Assembly (NCBI GenBank): GCA_900618425.1
Contig: UZAN01039594.1
Location: 1-64,000, forward strand
Source: Echinostoma caproni
Lineage: Eukaryota; Platyhelminthes; Trematoda; Plagiorchiida; Echinostomatidae
Length of the DNA: 64,000 bases
Direction: 5' to 3'
How positions within the stretch are numbered: position 1 is the first letter of the stretch; each line of letters opens with the position of its first letter. The position numbers were made by a program, and so were the translations under genes. The notes beneath the pieces are model-generated. The model was given only the letters and a program-made list of their open reading frames with translations, was not told the DNA's origin and did no database searches. Of this stretch, positions 35,501 to 50,160 are shown piece by piece.

Positions 35501-37385
35501 TAGTCTACGGATAGAATTTTGTTTTGTTTCATCCAGTACCAAACCAAAGAGGCAGTAACTATATATGCCATTACTCATGCGTGGTCTACAACATTTGAGG
35601 ATTCATTTAATTCCCCAATTTAAGGCAAACTAAGAATAGTGGACAACTGTCTCGTGCGTTTTAGCACTCATCAGCGCTCCATAAAATCAGATATTTCAAT
35701 GGTAGACTATAAACTGCGGACATTGTGATATTTCATTCTGACAGCTGGTTCAAAAATCTAATCCATGGTCACAACTCTCACACTGAATCGCTTCGGTAGC
35801 AAAAAAAGTGAATCCACGAGTTTACTTCGATCTAATTAGGGCAAAACAGTTCACATATCTCCGGTTTGGCATAAGATGGATGATACAGACAGTTGCAATA
35901 TACATTCCGTCTCGTCGTACGCATCAGATCTGAATGTTTTGTTAAAAAATTTGTTTTTCTTGAAGATAAACGCATCGAGACATTGTTTTCCAACTTCCTA
36001 GCACCAACAGACTTGTTCATGGACTCACTTTTATGTATACAACTGAAGCCCCCGAACTGGGCGCGTTCAGTCAGACCAAATGCATATTATCACTGTATAT
36101 ATCTTCTTTCTTTTCAAATTGAGACACATGGAGCGTTTGCAGTTGATCGACAAAAGGCCTATACGTATCTGGCATTTTGTTTGCAGTAGGTGAACAGGGG
36201 ATTCAATGAAGTTGAGTTCAGGTCATTCTTGACCATTTGATCCCGATCAATCAAACTGACGTTCACATGGATCGCAGTGAAGTTGGTCTTGTGGCGCACT
36301 GCGATGCTCGACTCTTCTCGTGTCCCTGTCGGGAGATCGGGCTTTGAGTCAGCATAAAAACGCTTGTCTGTATCGGGAATTTCAAGCACTCGTGCGGTTC
36401 TATGTCCTTCATTTCCAAACTGTATTCGCAGATCGATAATATAAGACAAATAAATGAATAAGCGCAACATTTTGATGCCTTTTTTTCCCGTACCTAATAC
36501 GAATCACGGGCATACAAGTTCAGTTCATCGAATAAAATGCAGTAGCTCACCGGCATCTGAAGAATTAAAACACAGTCCACTATATGACCAGTGATAAACT
36601 TTGTCTTGTCAAATAGTACGATTAAATGGCGTTTCTTCAATCGCGTTTGGTGGTGGATAATGCACCACTGAAAGAAAAAGTACTTGTTGTTTGAGAGATC
36701 AAGAAAGCATCCGAGTAGGTTTTCAATTTCGGGGTTGTAATTGATTCACAAGTTTCACGGTTATCACAATTTTTTTATACCAAACTAAAAAAGTGTTTTT
36801 TTCCTATTCTGTTGTTTAGAAAAAATCCTCTTCCTGTCAAATAGTGTACATATTACCTCTGACTCTTGGAGCAATTGACATCTGTGTTCCCGGCTACTGT
36901 GCATCTTCCGCAGGGTTCCAACTTATCTGCATACTCCTTAAATGTGTAGCGCTTTATTTTGACTTGAATCGCACATGACGACGTATAGGAACAGTCATTT
37001 GCCAACCTGTTCAAGAATGTTGAACCCCTTTGAGGAAATTTGCATTTGACGATATGCACTCCCTTTACCTCGACCTAAGTCAATTTATGTGAGCATGAAT
37101 CACGTTTTCCAAATTCACGGATCCAGTTGCACTGAATTCTTCATCTCGAAGGTGCCTACTATTATCAGGTCCCTTTTTGGTCATGCACAGTTCAACAAAT
37201 TCACAACAAAACAATGTGTAATTAGTTTTTTTTGTTTTTATTGTCATCAACTTATACAGAGATGTACTTAATTCACCCAGGCATTTGTTTGCTTGCCGCA
37301 GAACCTGCACCTCTCTGTAGAATAAGCTGAACGCCCGAGTTCACTCAACCTAACAAGACACAGCAAATGACTCTCGGTTATGAGA

Positions 37386-37400
37386 ATATATATATATATT
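37386..37400. repeat. Short (AT)n tract
   Basis: About seven AT units. Confidence 0.85.
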
Positions 37401-37795
37401 ATTTGTGTTTGAGAACCCCCTCATTTTTGCCCAAAATCTAACATTAAGTTCTGCTGTGTAAAGCTCCTCATAATCCAGACACGTGTTTTATTCAAATCCG
37501 TGGAATGAATTATGCATAATCACAGCATCAAACCAATTTGTGTATACCGTCACAAACAACAAAGAAGGTATGTATAAACGAGCATACGTACGTTCCCATG
37601 AGTCTGATTGCATGCACACCGGCCGCAAACAAATCACGGTATATAATAACTAAAGAAAAGTTTCTTGATTTGCCACTGGATGCGATACTGTTGAGTTGTC
37701 CACGCCCATACAGATGGAGCTTCTTTGGCATTGAGAATCTAAGCCTTCAGTTGGCCAAAGTTTGACCCGAAAGACTTTCGCGGTTTATTCAGAAA

Positions 37796-38200
37796 TTTAT
37801 TGGAGACCGGGGTCCAGTAAGCTGGATTATACGCCCCTTGGATGTGGTCAAAAATTCAACGTGCGCAATTCACCTCTAAGCCCGATGAAGCCGTGACCAC
37901 TATCTCAATCGGGAAGATGTGTGTATGTGTGGGTCGAACGAATGTTACCGGATGGTTTCATTACATTGATTTTAGTAGGTGAACTGACAGTGGTTCACCG
38001 ACCCGGTTATGACACCGGATGTTGGTCTTTCGTCCTGTGTATTTAGCAGGAACACCGCCACGTGAAGGAATTAAAAGGGCCTCGTTAGTAGAGTCTATCT
38101 AAAACGCTTTGTCGTATGGGAGGATTTTGCGAGAAGCAAGATGCTTAGCCACAACGCAAGACACCCATCGCCGACCACAGCGAAACGTTAAAGATGGCTT
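37796..38200 (+). repeat. Dispersed interspersed repeat, copy A
   Basis: Shares with 49745-50160, in the same orientation and order: TCCAG...GGAT.ATACGC, AGGTGAACTG.CAGT, CCCGGTTAT, AACACCGCCACG, CTATCT...AC.CTT.GT..TATGGGA, and GCGAG..GCA. Similarity is roughly 65-75% by eye with small indels. No convincing protein is encoded. It may be a non-autonomous element, an LTR or a 3' UTR fragment of a retroelement. Confidence 0.75.
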
Positions 38201-41200
38201 CTGGAAGGCAAAGACCTGATTTTGTTTACTGCCCTAAACCAGGGCTATCCTACCTCGTGTTTGACTACATACCGTTATCGGTAGGGGTTCGGTAACTCGA
38301 TTTGCTATATCCGATGAAATAAAGATCAACGTGAGAATTTTTCTGTGAAGCGTACTTCGGTTTTCATACAATGAGTGTCCACACGGGGTTGGAGATAATA
38401 TGAATTAGCCATACAACATGCTCTCTTTGCACTTATCCAACTAAGCTATCAATGAACACTCAACTGCAGATAATCAAGTTCAATATGGATGAGGATGTTG
38501 GTGATGAAACATACCGAATGCGAAGAAGAACACCATAAAATACATTGTTCATACCATTTGGCACCACCGCCCCCAACTCCATCCACACTTCACAGCCATC
38601 CCCAAGTGAACATCTTGTGACCCTATAAGCGTATTTGCATTTGACCTTATGCCTCTCAATTCCCTAACTAGCTTAGCTCCCGCTCATGAACCGTAGGTAG
38701 CACAGGTACTAGAGAAGACCATTATATCCAATCCGTTGATTTGTGGATCTGTGCAATCTCAACAGCTGGGATTGAATCGTCATAAATGGGTCTTTGTATT
38801 GTTTGTATTACTCTCATAGACCGAATATTTCGCAATTAATTGACAGATTCACATTCCACTCACAGTTGTTTGTGAGAAGGAAGAAGCGACCTGCTATTCG
38901 GATAGAGTAATATACATCCCGTAAAATGTTTTTTTTTCTTGAATAATATGGATCATACAGAATGATTCTACTTTGAATGTACTTTACTGTCTGAAAAGTT
39001 GATAGCACACTCAACCCGTCTGACGGCACCAACTGTTAACGACTCGCGTTAAATTACTCAGGTCACTGCGAAAGCCAAGTTATTTTGCTCTGTTCCACTT
39101 TTGCATCGTTTCTAGAAGGCTAGTTGAAAAGTAAACTACTGATTACCAGAGCCCAATCACAACATGAGTCCTCCACACGTTGAAAACAAAAATGACAACG
39201 ATATCCCAGAGGTCGATATCCGATTTGAAAAGGATCTTCGATTGATTTTTCATTTCTATTAGAAATCTGTATGTTCCTGATAGGTGAACTAACGTACCAA
39301 TAAACGGGGTCATGACCGTTTACAAAAGTGGTTTTTGAAGCTTATCTTATATACCTCAGATAGTTGAAAGCAATCTCCGATTTTCCTGATTCTAAGATGA
39401 TGGAGAACTGGTGTGTAGGTAAGTCCCACCTCACTTTCTACCATCAATATGTTGCATTCTCCCGTTGGGCCCCGGTTATCCTTTTTGAAGGGCGCCTGTG
39501 CGAATTCTTGTTCAAAAGCAACATCAGAACAAGTGGGATGACTTAGTTCATGAGTGAACGTTTTAGCCTTATTGCTAATAATCCCAGCTGAGACTTCAAA
39601 TAATTCAAACTGTCCTCTGAATTGAACAAATTTTTTCATTAAATGTCACAAATAATTTAAAACATCCTCGAGAACTGCAACCGATGAGATCACTGATTTC
39701 ACACTGAATCTAAAAGCAGTAGAACCAGAATGACGCACAAAAATTGTTGTCATGCTTAACTCCTCAAAATACCAAACCGGAGGTCAAATCCTTACAAATA
39801 AAATAATACTTCACGACAATTTATGACGACACTTGTTTCGTTTTTCTCCCGGAAACGTTTTATTAAGAGGTGCCACTGTGCACTGCTTTTAGTGCGAGAC
39901 ATGCACACTGATGGAATTGATAGTTATCTTCGTTTGGTATCCACGGGTGGGCCGCTCTCCATAGAACAGTGATCATAATGTTTATACGAAGGGGACTAAT
40001 GGGCAACCCAAAGAGTTCACGATATCTCAGAGCTTCTTTGCATTCATCAGACGCATACTACAAACTGACAGTTTTAGCTGCTGCGAAAGGTTATTTTCAT
40101 ATCGTCTCAGTCGAACCATCACATTGTCATCACAAATGAACAATGGTGCGTCAGAATTTTGGCAACCCGATAGTGAAAATGTCGCCGGTTTTGGGAAAAA
40201 CTGTTCCAGAATTTGACGAATGCAGGGCTGGTTTGTTTGTTTTACAGTTTCAAATTGGTTTTAAGTTTTTCAATGTTCAACAGCAATTTGTCGGCTGTAT
40301 ACACTTCAATGCATTCATTCGATTAAACGATTCTTCACTGTTCTTTACATTTAGGGGGGAGCTACTAAAGAGAACAAATTCATATTTTGATGCATACAGC
40401 CACTGGCCTCTCATTGTGAACGTAACCATCGTTCTTAAATGATCATTGGTTGCAAAAATGCAATAATTGAACATTATGGTTAGTTCTGGGCCATGGTAAA
40501 ATAATCAGTTGTATCAGACAAACAACAGAAGGATCTGGTTTTGCAATTACTTTTTAAAATTTGATTTCGAGTGGTAAAAGGAATATATTTTAACTGAATT
40601 TCATTGACTCAATGAATATTAAAAAAGCCTTTCGGCTATTACATTACTTCGTAGTGGTCAGAGTTTGGCCGTGTTTGACAAGACGGTTCCCCCACTAAAA
40701 ATTCGCATCTCAGTTTGACGTGTCAGATATGAATAGCCCAGTTCCATTGTGAAACAACTTTGAATGAATAGACCAGTTCTGTTTTCCGAGATTTGTCGGA
40801 CAGTCACGGAAATAAGGAGCGTATCAAGTACAACAGAGTAAAAATGATTGCAAATGAAATGGGTGGAAAATCACAGCAGATAGCAGATTTGTTTTTTAAT
40901 CCGCTGTTAATCTGCCGTCATTTTCCTACCCGGTGCTTGTTAATAGTGATGTGGGATCCTTGATATTGGTTTTCATTTCCCAAGCTTCAGATAGCACTTT
41001 TACATATAATCCTCAGTTGACTCAGTGAACCGTACACTCGGGGACGATTAGACTCAAGTTGTTCTATTTGTGGTGCTGATAGAGCTTTGAACTACGGAAT
41101 CAACCCAAAGGAGGAAAAAGATTTACCACCGTAACAGCCCGTCACACACCGGAATCAGCCAGAACTGTCTATTCATGTATCTTTGTGTCCCAGTCATTTT

Positions 41201-42958
41201 ATTTTCCGGTCTCGGAACAACAATTGAATAAGTCTTAGATCCCACTGAAAGCCAAACACGAAATAACGATAGTGGTCAGATTCGGTATGAACTGGGTTGG
41301 CACGGCGTCAACACACTTATCTTCCATTGTTGGGTCTGGAGATCAATGTCCCACTGGAACGGTAGATATGCACTACTGATGAGCTCTAATGAAAGTAAAA
41401 CAGAAGCGCCCTGCATAGAATTCCATCATGCTAATTCTCTGTATACCTGTTAGCATGTTATTACTTTATCGATGATTCCGCGTTACTGTTTTCACAGTTG
41501 CTATCTGTGTTTTTCACTGTTTCAATCCAAACCTAATCGATCGGGAATTAAAATAATGAAAAGTAAATTCACTATTTTCAGATATTTTACAAAAAGTTCC
41601 TATTACAAAAATCTCCAGAGGATAATACATTTTTTCAATTAGAGTAGTACCCTTTGAATCCATACGTTTCCGCGGAAAGTGACGTTTAGCATGTCCGGCA
41701 CAAAATAATGAAAATCATATTGGAATGATGTACTTTTCAGTATGCACCATAAATGCTGTTCCCTAAATGACTCTGTACTTGAGCTAAAGGATTTTGTAAT
41801 TTGTCCTAACCCAGAGAAGAAGCTTCGCAATTATTGGCGGGGAAAAGTGTTTCATCGCAAATTGTGAACTGAGCACCAGCGGCTACTCGAATTACAATGA
41901 TTCCAACGGAATGCTCCTTGACTAATTTTTTGGGTTATTAAGTGGCGTTAGAGACACCCTTGTTTGAAAAACTACCGATCGAATCCTTCTTTCGAAGCAC
42001 TGGTTATTCACTCCGGTTCCTCCTCTGGCAACATCTCAGTTCACAGATTTTTCATCTGCCAGAATGGTAACTTACAGAGAGCATTGTGGATGAAGCTGTG
42101 TAAATTTCTGATATCTGACCATAAGGAACAAATAGCTTTCACGTTTTGTCTTGGTGGACCTAGAACCCGGGAAAACAGTAGAAGACGGAGTGAACACAGT
42201 CGAACTGTACTTCGTGGCTACATATAAAGGCAACTATCGATAATGCCATTTTGGGCTTTACTCCGGATTAAGTCTCAAACGGTGAGAATATATATGTCCA
42301 TCAAGCAATATCCCTAACACTGCTGGAGGAAGCTATACAACCGTGTCATCTATGTTTGCTTGCGTCCGCACGTGACATTCATTATTACTGAGCTACTTGA
42401 GCTGGCTCCAACAGTTACGTTGCACGTCAAAACTGCATAACTTGACGCCCGCCGACCCATCCTCGCGTTCCGCTGTCATTACTTGTTGACTACCGCCAAT
42501 CAAACACGGATCCAACCTAACTGTAAAGGACTTCCGTGTCTCCCCTGGGGCCGGTGGACTTTGAATGATGAGCTAAGTTCGATCGAGTCGGTCCTACGTT
42601 GAACAAACAGAATCATGGACGTGCTTTTCAATCAAAAATGTGAGAGCACAAAATATCAAATAATTGGTAGAAATCTACTTTCTGCCTCCATAATTTATGC
42701 TGTCGAACCATAGATGATCTATGTAAGATCCCTGGGGAAATTTTGCCATGGGTGGCGATTTCATGCTGACTGGTACAGGAAAATTTCTACAGTATTTTTT
42801 TCTCTTTATCGGTTTCACTATTAATAGATGCTGTACTATTATATAAAGAAAACACTGTTTACCTCTTCATAGAATGCTTGTGACATCTAGTGTACTCTTA
42901 GAAATCACTAGTTTTGTCAATAGCTCCCTTTCTATCGTGTGCTGCTGGGAAATCCATG

Positions 42959-43578
42959 NNNNNNNNNNNNNNNNNNNNNNNNNNNNNNNNNNNNNNNNNN
43001 NNNNNNNNNNNNNNNNNNNNNNNNNNNNNNNNNNNNNNNNNNNNNNNNNNNNNNNNNNNNNNNNNNNNNNNNNNNNNNNNNNNNNNNNNNNNNNNNNNNN
43101 NNNNNNNNNNNNNNNNNNNNNNNNNNNNNNNNNNNNNNNNNNNNNNNNNNNNNNNNNNNNNNNNNNNNNNNNNNNNNNNNNNNNNNNNNNNNNNNNNNNN
43201 NNNNNNNNNNNNNNNNNNNNNNNNNNNNNNNNNNNNNNNNNNNNNNNNNNNNNNNNNNNNNNNNNNNNNNNNNNNNNNNNNNNNNNNNNNNNNNNNNNNN
43301 NNNNNNNNNNNNNNNNNNNNNNNNNNNNNNNNNNNNNNNNNNNNNNNNNNNNNNNNNNNNNNNNNNNNNNNNNNNNNNNNNNNNNNNNNNNNNNNNNNNN
43401 NNNNNNNNNNNNNNNNNNNNNNNNNNNNNNNNNNNNNNNNNNNNNNNNNNNNNNNNNNNNNNNNNNNNNNNNNNNNNNNNNNNNNNNNNNNNNNNNNNNN
43501 NNNNNNNNNNNNNNNNNNNNNNNNNNNNNNNNNNNNNNNNNNNNNNNNNNNNNNNNNNNNNNNNNNNNNNNNNNNNNN
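42959..43578. other. Assembly gap (620 N) inside the CNG intron
   Basis: A run of 620 N; sequence on both sides is non-coding. Confidence 0.99.
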
Positions 43579-44191
43579 AAATCGAGGTAGATCGTCACAA
43601 CGGTTCACGGGGGGGCCAAAAGAGCACTATCACAACGCAGTCTATGGACTGAAATAAACTCTTCTCCTATTAAGTATTTTTAGGTTGGCTCCACTAAACC
43701 TGTATGTATGTTACACTAACTGGTTGCCCCTCGTTTTAAATGTCCGTTCCCTCAGCTTGCATAGTGGTAACCACTCTCGCATTGCAGCTACTAAGGAATA
43801 GGAACTTTCTATACATTCTGCATCGCAAAGTTTCTTAGAATGTTGCTTCTGAAGATATGCAAATATTTCATATAAAAAGTGGGGCTCTAAGCTGAGCACG
43901 TGATCGTTTCTCTCACAACAATCTACATTATATAGGTAACATGTGGCATTGCATTCAATCAGTTTAAAAGCATTGGATTGAATTCAACTTCATAACTGCC
44001 TGGTAGTCTGTCATCAATGTTAAGTTCTTCTTTGTGAGAAGTTGATCCTTTAAATGTAGATTGTGATAATATGTGACCTTTTGTTCCGCACATTCTCGCA
44101 CTTCAGGTCGCATTTTTTAAATTTTTCCTAATTGTTTATCGTATCTTTTAAGTTCGACCGTTCGCGTATTCATCATTACTGTCGTCAACAA

Positions 44192-44213
44192 CATTATTAT
44201 CATCATCATCATC
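44192..44213. repeat. (ATT/ATC)n trinucleotide tract
   Basis: Two ATT-type units followed by five ATC units. The His-rich frame across it is an artefact. Confidence 0.9.
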
Positions 44214-46976
44214 GTCTTACGGCGAAGTATCCGGAGACGAACTTCACTGATCCCTGTAAACCTGGCAGGTTAGTGGTAATATGTAAGATGGACAGAGTTT
44301 GGGCCTATTTGTTTAGAGAGGAGGCGGGGAGAAAGTGAATCTCTGTAGTCAGCACATTGGGTAAGCATTTTGACCCAATAATAAATACCTCCAAGTACCC
44401 CACGTCTGCCGGTTCTCTACCATATCCTTCACTGTTTCCGACCAGTTGCAGAGTCTTTTCAAACCTAACCCACCCTACCTAATCTCTCCGAACAGCTTTG
44501 TTGTGATGGGTTTGCGTTATTTTTAGCATCCCTGGACCTCAACCAGTCAAATTCCATCTCGAAGGCTAGTACCTTTTTAACACTCCGTGTTATCCGAACG
44601 ACATATCGGACTTACGATGGACCTCGTAAACGAAGGACAGAACCAATATGGGGGAGGTTTCACTTACGTTCGATATCCATTGAATCTGAATGTTTACATG
44701 TGGTCTTCTTGGGTACAGTTCTGTGCCTGATGCGGTAGATTTCGCGTGAACCTTCGCCAGACTTCATCCTCACTGTTCATTCACTTAGCCAACTTTACAC
44801 GTTGAGGGGTTTGTAAATCAAATCCTTGGTGACCCATTGGATATACACTTCTGTGGTGTTTCTACAAGGACGAAACTCGGGCTGGCGATTCCAAAGTGTA
44901 TGACTCATTGGATGAGCTGAGGATTGCGCGTGAAGATAAAGTTTGAACAATGATCCATTTCACACCGCAACTCATACGTGACCGAGTCTACAAAGATACA
45001 GCTGTCACATCAATGAGGGACGGGTCACTGCATTGAAAGTTATTCAAATTGTTACAACTGACTTTACACATGTGAGACTTCAATTTTCTCTTGTATAGGA
45101 GACTGGCACAGTGTCGTATTCGACCATCCTTTTTAATCCAATCGAAACACTTCCGTTCACCGGATAAAATCTTGGGATGAATTGCTCGGTTGCAAATGCA
45201 CTCTCGAAAAATTTCCCTCAACTCTTGAGTTTTTGAATTGAATCACTTGTACGAGTTATATTATGTATGCACCTTGTTTCACAGATTTGCCAAACTATCC
45301 CTAATATCATATACCTATTAACCCTCCCTAATACAATATCTTAGACTTAATGGAAGCAGACAAATACACTGTTTTACTCTCCTCCCCACTCTGCTTGCTG
45401 TATGATTCAAGTGTTGTGAAATCTCGATCATATCCAATGAAATGCGTGTATTGTTTGTTTGGTAATTAGTGGCCATATGTTTGTTCTTGTGTGCTCCCAA
45501 TTGGTATCACACCCAATTTTTGTTTGCCTTCTTCCTTGAATAAGTTTTTGTAGATCCTGTGGGCAATCAAGTTGAACCAATTTCGGTCTATCTCCTTCCG
45601 TCTACCGCTAAAATCGTAAATTTATACGGAAAAAATATTTTCTCGAACGAAACATATGTTTTCTTCCAATTCCAAAATATGTCCTTTAAAGAACGAGACA
45701 CGCAATATTTCAAAACAATGCACATATGATTACGATTGAAATTCTCTTGACTGTTGGAAATTACAGTCGTGTTCCAAGTGGAATACACATCCCAGCAAAC
45801 GTTTTGTAACTGAACGGTAACTTGTTGACAACTTGAAACAAGAGAACGCGTTCGACTATTCTCAATAAAAAAGGTTTTTCGGTAAATGTGAATTATTTTG
45901 CCGAATATGACAACCCAATCATGTTTTAAGTGAGCTTACTAATTTTGTACCCTTAGAAGTAATTCCATACTATTCTATTATGCATGAAACCTCCTGGGTG
46001 GGGAAAAACTTGGCAGTGAGCTTTTTCGCATCTTCACCTGGCGAATCAAATTGGGACGTGATGGAAAACGCTTTGCTTTTCTTAAGAGGGAAAAATGATG
46101 GAGCACAAATTTAGTTTCACCTTGAACACCAACCTTGGTTACGTAATATTAAATCACACACAAACTGGGTGGATTAGAAGCATCAAACACAAAATGAGAA
46201 ATGTCAGACGAGCGATTAAATCCACTTGCACATTTTTACCTGTAAGCAATACGAATGCATATGTGGGACCGTATACAACACTGAACTACATGTTGCTATC
46301 CCACGGCTAACTTGAATAGCATGAATACGATTGAATAGATGGAGTGATGATTTGATTGCTTTCGAAAATCTCCACAATTTTACTGCCTCTAATCAACCAC
46401 GAAGGCAAGATCTCGAAGTGCACCATAGGTTCTTAGTGTGGTGCATAGGAAACTCAGCAAGATGAACCAGGTTACTATGACTTTCTTATAAATTAGCTTG
46501 TGTTAGAAAATTACATTGGACAATGGTCGGCGGTGGCGGCAAAACTGTTCAATTCACTAATTCATCACCCCGGCGGAGTAAGTGCATTCGAATCGCATCG
46601 AATTCGCTGTGTATGTCAACCCGGGGCAGCGTCCGCTTGTCCGCTTGTATTTGTATTCAGATAGGTATATTCACTAAAAGAGAGCTTAAGGAAAGGATTA
46701 ACATCGTGTGTTGTTTACTGCGCATGAAAGGTAGAACCATGCATCATTTTTACTTGATAAACACCCCCAAAGCAACTGAATTAGTTAAACATAAAGGTTT
46801 GGATAGTTGATTTTTGTCCCATATTTCTCACTCTCTGACGTTTGTTGCAGATTGAATACCCGCCCTCTTTTGTTACGTAAAGATTTCCATGTTGCGATTG
46901 CAGACGAGCCAATTTTCTGAAAATCTTTATCGTGTTTTGTGCACAGACCGGGGGGAAGGGAGGACGCGGAAATGAT

Positions 46977-47010
46977 GTATATATATATATGTGCGTGTGT
47001 CTGTGTGCGT
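46977..47010. repeat. Compound (AT)n(GT)n tract
   Basis: AT units run into imperfect GT units. Confidence 0.9.
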
Positions 47011-49744
47011 CTCAAGGCGAGTTGATGCATGAGACGGATAAACCGGAACACGCATGAGGTTATGTAGCAAAAACGGGAAAAACAAATTACGTTCATGCTA
47101 TGCATGAGTAGATCTTATTCACAATCATGTCACATCCCACTCAACGGTCTAAGTCCGTTTTCCGTAAAGGGTTTATCCAGTTTGATCCGAACAAGCGCTG
47201 AAAAACCCCGATTTTGTGGTTTTCTGTACGGACCCATCCGATGGGTGAAAGCGGAGGCAAAAACAATTAAATGGCCTCACTTGAAATCGGTCAAGCAGCT
47301 TTTCTGAATTCCAAGCACCTTAATATCAAATGAAATAGACTGATCTCTGTGAATTTGCACTGAAATCGTTCAATACAAGCAAAATATTCATATTCTGCTG
47401 AATAGATGTTCTCCTTCCAATATTTTTTTTTTCAATGAGTATAGACAGTTCTGATTCGTGAAACAAGACCGAAAACGGATACCAAATTCAATGACGAAAT
47501 GGAAACTCGTTTTTTGTGACAAGAAAACTGCCACGGTTTTTCTCCCGCTTCCTGTGAACCAACTTCTCACAACTAATTAAGTAAAACCACAATGCATTTT
47601 CAGTTACACTATCCTAACTTGAAAAACGGGCTATTTTTGACAATTTGTCTGGTTGCCTGATTATCCAGTAGTTTTCACCTGATTCAATCAGCTAAACCAG
47701 TCGTGATAGTCACCGTGCATATTCTCAGATGTGATCAAACAACTCTGCAGCGACCACACAGACACGGGCGTGACATCCTGGCTACCAAAACGAAAGGTGG
47801 TAAAAAATAATTTCTGGTCGTAACACTACACTTCCAAGAGTTCAAGTTATTCGGGAATTCTTGACCATGTTTTTTCACGATGGCTTCTTTCTGTGTCTGC
47901 TGTTTCAATTTTGTGGCTGCCACCAATAATGGGAGAAAGAAAAGTTCAACAACATTTACAAACAATATTGACATTGAGCAATTGAAACTCGACCTAGTTC
48001 TGCAAAACATACACAAACACCTTTCCGAAAATTTAATTCAGGAACAATTTACTCTAAGTTTTGTATAAGTCATATTTTATCGGGATATTTAGTGGTCTAA
48101 CTGCAGTAAATCATTCAAACTTGATATTATCCCTCATCAGGGGCATGTGGTCAAAATCTTCCACTCCGCGCATGCATTTCTGTGACCGTTTCGCACTCGC
48201 ATAGGCCTAAGGTCCGTATTTCAGATCCAAACCTATTCCCAGTCGAATGGTCAAGAGAAAATCGGTTAGTAAAATAAAGTTGTGCTTCATCAACTAGCCA
48301 GATACACTACCATTTCATGATAGACAAAAGCGCGATGAGCAGGTGCTCAATTATTGCGATTGCAATATTTGATATCTGCGTTTAACAGGTGAGTTGGTAG
48401 TAGGGGCAAGGGTGATTTTGAATAAATGATTGGGTAAATAAAAGAAAGCTTATGGTCCGTGTATATACCATCAAATTGTAAGTAGGTGACCAATGTGAGA
48501 CCAGTATTCTGTCAAACTGAGTCTGTGACCACAGGGAAGCCAGTTGTGGATACGGATGGCTACGAATTAAATTCGGGACTTGACCTCTTCCGTTATACTT
48601 TCTTTGACCGTACACACATCAACTGGTAAATTGAACCCAGTGAAATTATTTGTAATTGTCGCAACCGCTGTTCTTCTCAATCCCTGATAGTACGAGTTGT
48701 AGTGAGGATTCTTTATGCTATCAGACAACTGTCACACCCTTCAACTCAAGTGGCTCCTGCCTCAAAGGAGCGATTGAGTTGATACAAGCAAACGGAGGGC
48801 ACATATGGGGGCGATTTAATGTTTGTCTGCCTCAGGATGAAAGGCATGAAATGCGAAATTCAGCCGCAAAGCACGTGCATTTGATGAACGACTGAATTGG
48901 TCCAATCATTATTTTGGCTACCGTATTTCCCTTCAATAGAGTAAAGAGGTAAACAGTTTTCTCGTTCCTCTTGTCTCATACTGCTTTGGATCAATGTCCC
49001 CATAATTTTACGGTTGAATGACTCGGATTATAAGTTCTCTAAAAATAGATTCTTGCGTTTTTTCAATTAAAATTTCCGAGTCTGCAGAAAGGTTTTCATG
49101 AATCTACTGGCTAAGCAGCCAATCAGATTTTTCTTTTGCTGCATTGAGACGAAACGTAAGTAGTGTGTGTATTCTCTCACAGATGCTAAACTTTTTGTGG
49201 TGAATGCCTCTGCAAAAGAAGACACACACGTGTTGGGCCAGTCGGGAATGCAAGACTAGTTGTGGAATTTTTTCAGCCTAAACTCCGTTCTTGGATTAGC
49301 CTAAATTGAACAGATGATTTGAATCATGTTTAGCATCGTATGCCTGTCTGAAGACACCCTAATTTCTTTTGTATACAGTGAATTCTTCTATCGATTTTCA
49401 AAGCGTTCTGAGATTCTATTGTAGCTGTGCAACTGCCTGTTAAGCTTATTCCTAGCAGCGATTCCATGACTATTGTCTGTTTCTGTTCAAATCCTGCATC
49501 ATTAAATTCCAATCCTATGTCAAATCTGTATATAATAGGAAGTTGTTTGAGTTCGTCCGAGGCCAAACTGTGTGCCAAACAAATCATTTCACAATACCCG
49601 TTATCAAAAAGAAAGACGTTCCGTAATTCGCATGTGGACCGAATACTGCCAGGTTGCCTAAACCAAGGCAGGTGAATTTTTTTGAGAAATCTATAATCGG
49701 AGCCTTTGGTTAGTCAAAGTCTGAGTCGCAAGGCAGCGGGGCGG

Positions 49745-50160
49745 TGTGTGAAGACCGCATTCCCTTTGGAGCCGATGTCCAGTTCATCGGATCATACGCT
49801 CGGCAGACGGGGTCAAACATCCAAGGTNCCCAACACATCTTGATGCCCAATCGAGCTGGTGATTACCGCCCCAACCGAAAAGGGGTGGGTGTGGTTTGTA
49901 CGCCACCTCATTGTTGATCTGGAATCAGGGTTTTGGCCAACTCCCCTAGGTGAACTGTCAGTAGTCTACCAACCCGGTTATAGCACCGAATATCGGCCTT
50001 TTGTCCTCTCCCTTTGGTGTGAAAACACCGCCACGAGAAGGAAATGAGTTGGATTTTCTCAGCACAGGCTATCTGAGACACTTGGTTATATGGGACCATT
50101 TCGCGAGGTGCAGGGGAAGGGTGACCAGCCGCAACCCTAGACGTTCACCTCAGACCATAC
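49745..50160 (+). repeat. Dispersed interspersed repeat, copy B
   Basis: Partner of 37796-38200, same strand, with the shared blocks listed there. The single ambiguous base 49828 lies inside it. Both copies lie in the CNG intron about 12 kb apart. Confidence 0.75.

Noticed and set aside
42867..43657. Frames of about 240 codons around 42.9-43.6 kb
   Set aside because: They run through 620 N; nothing is encoded.
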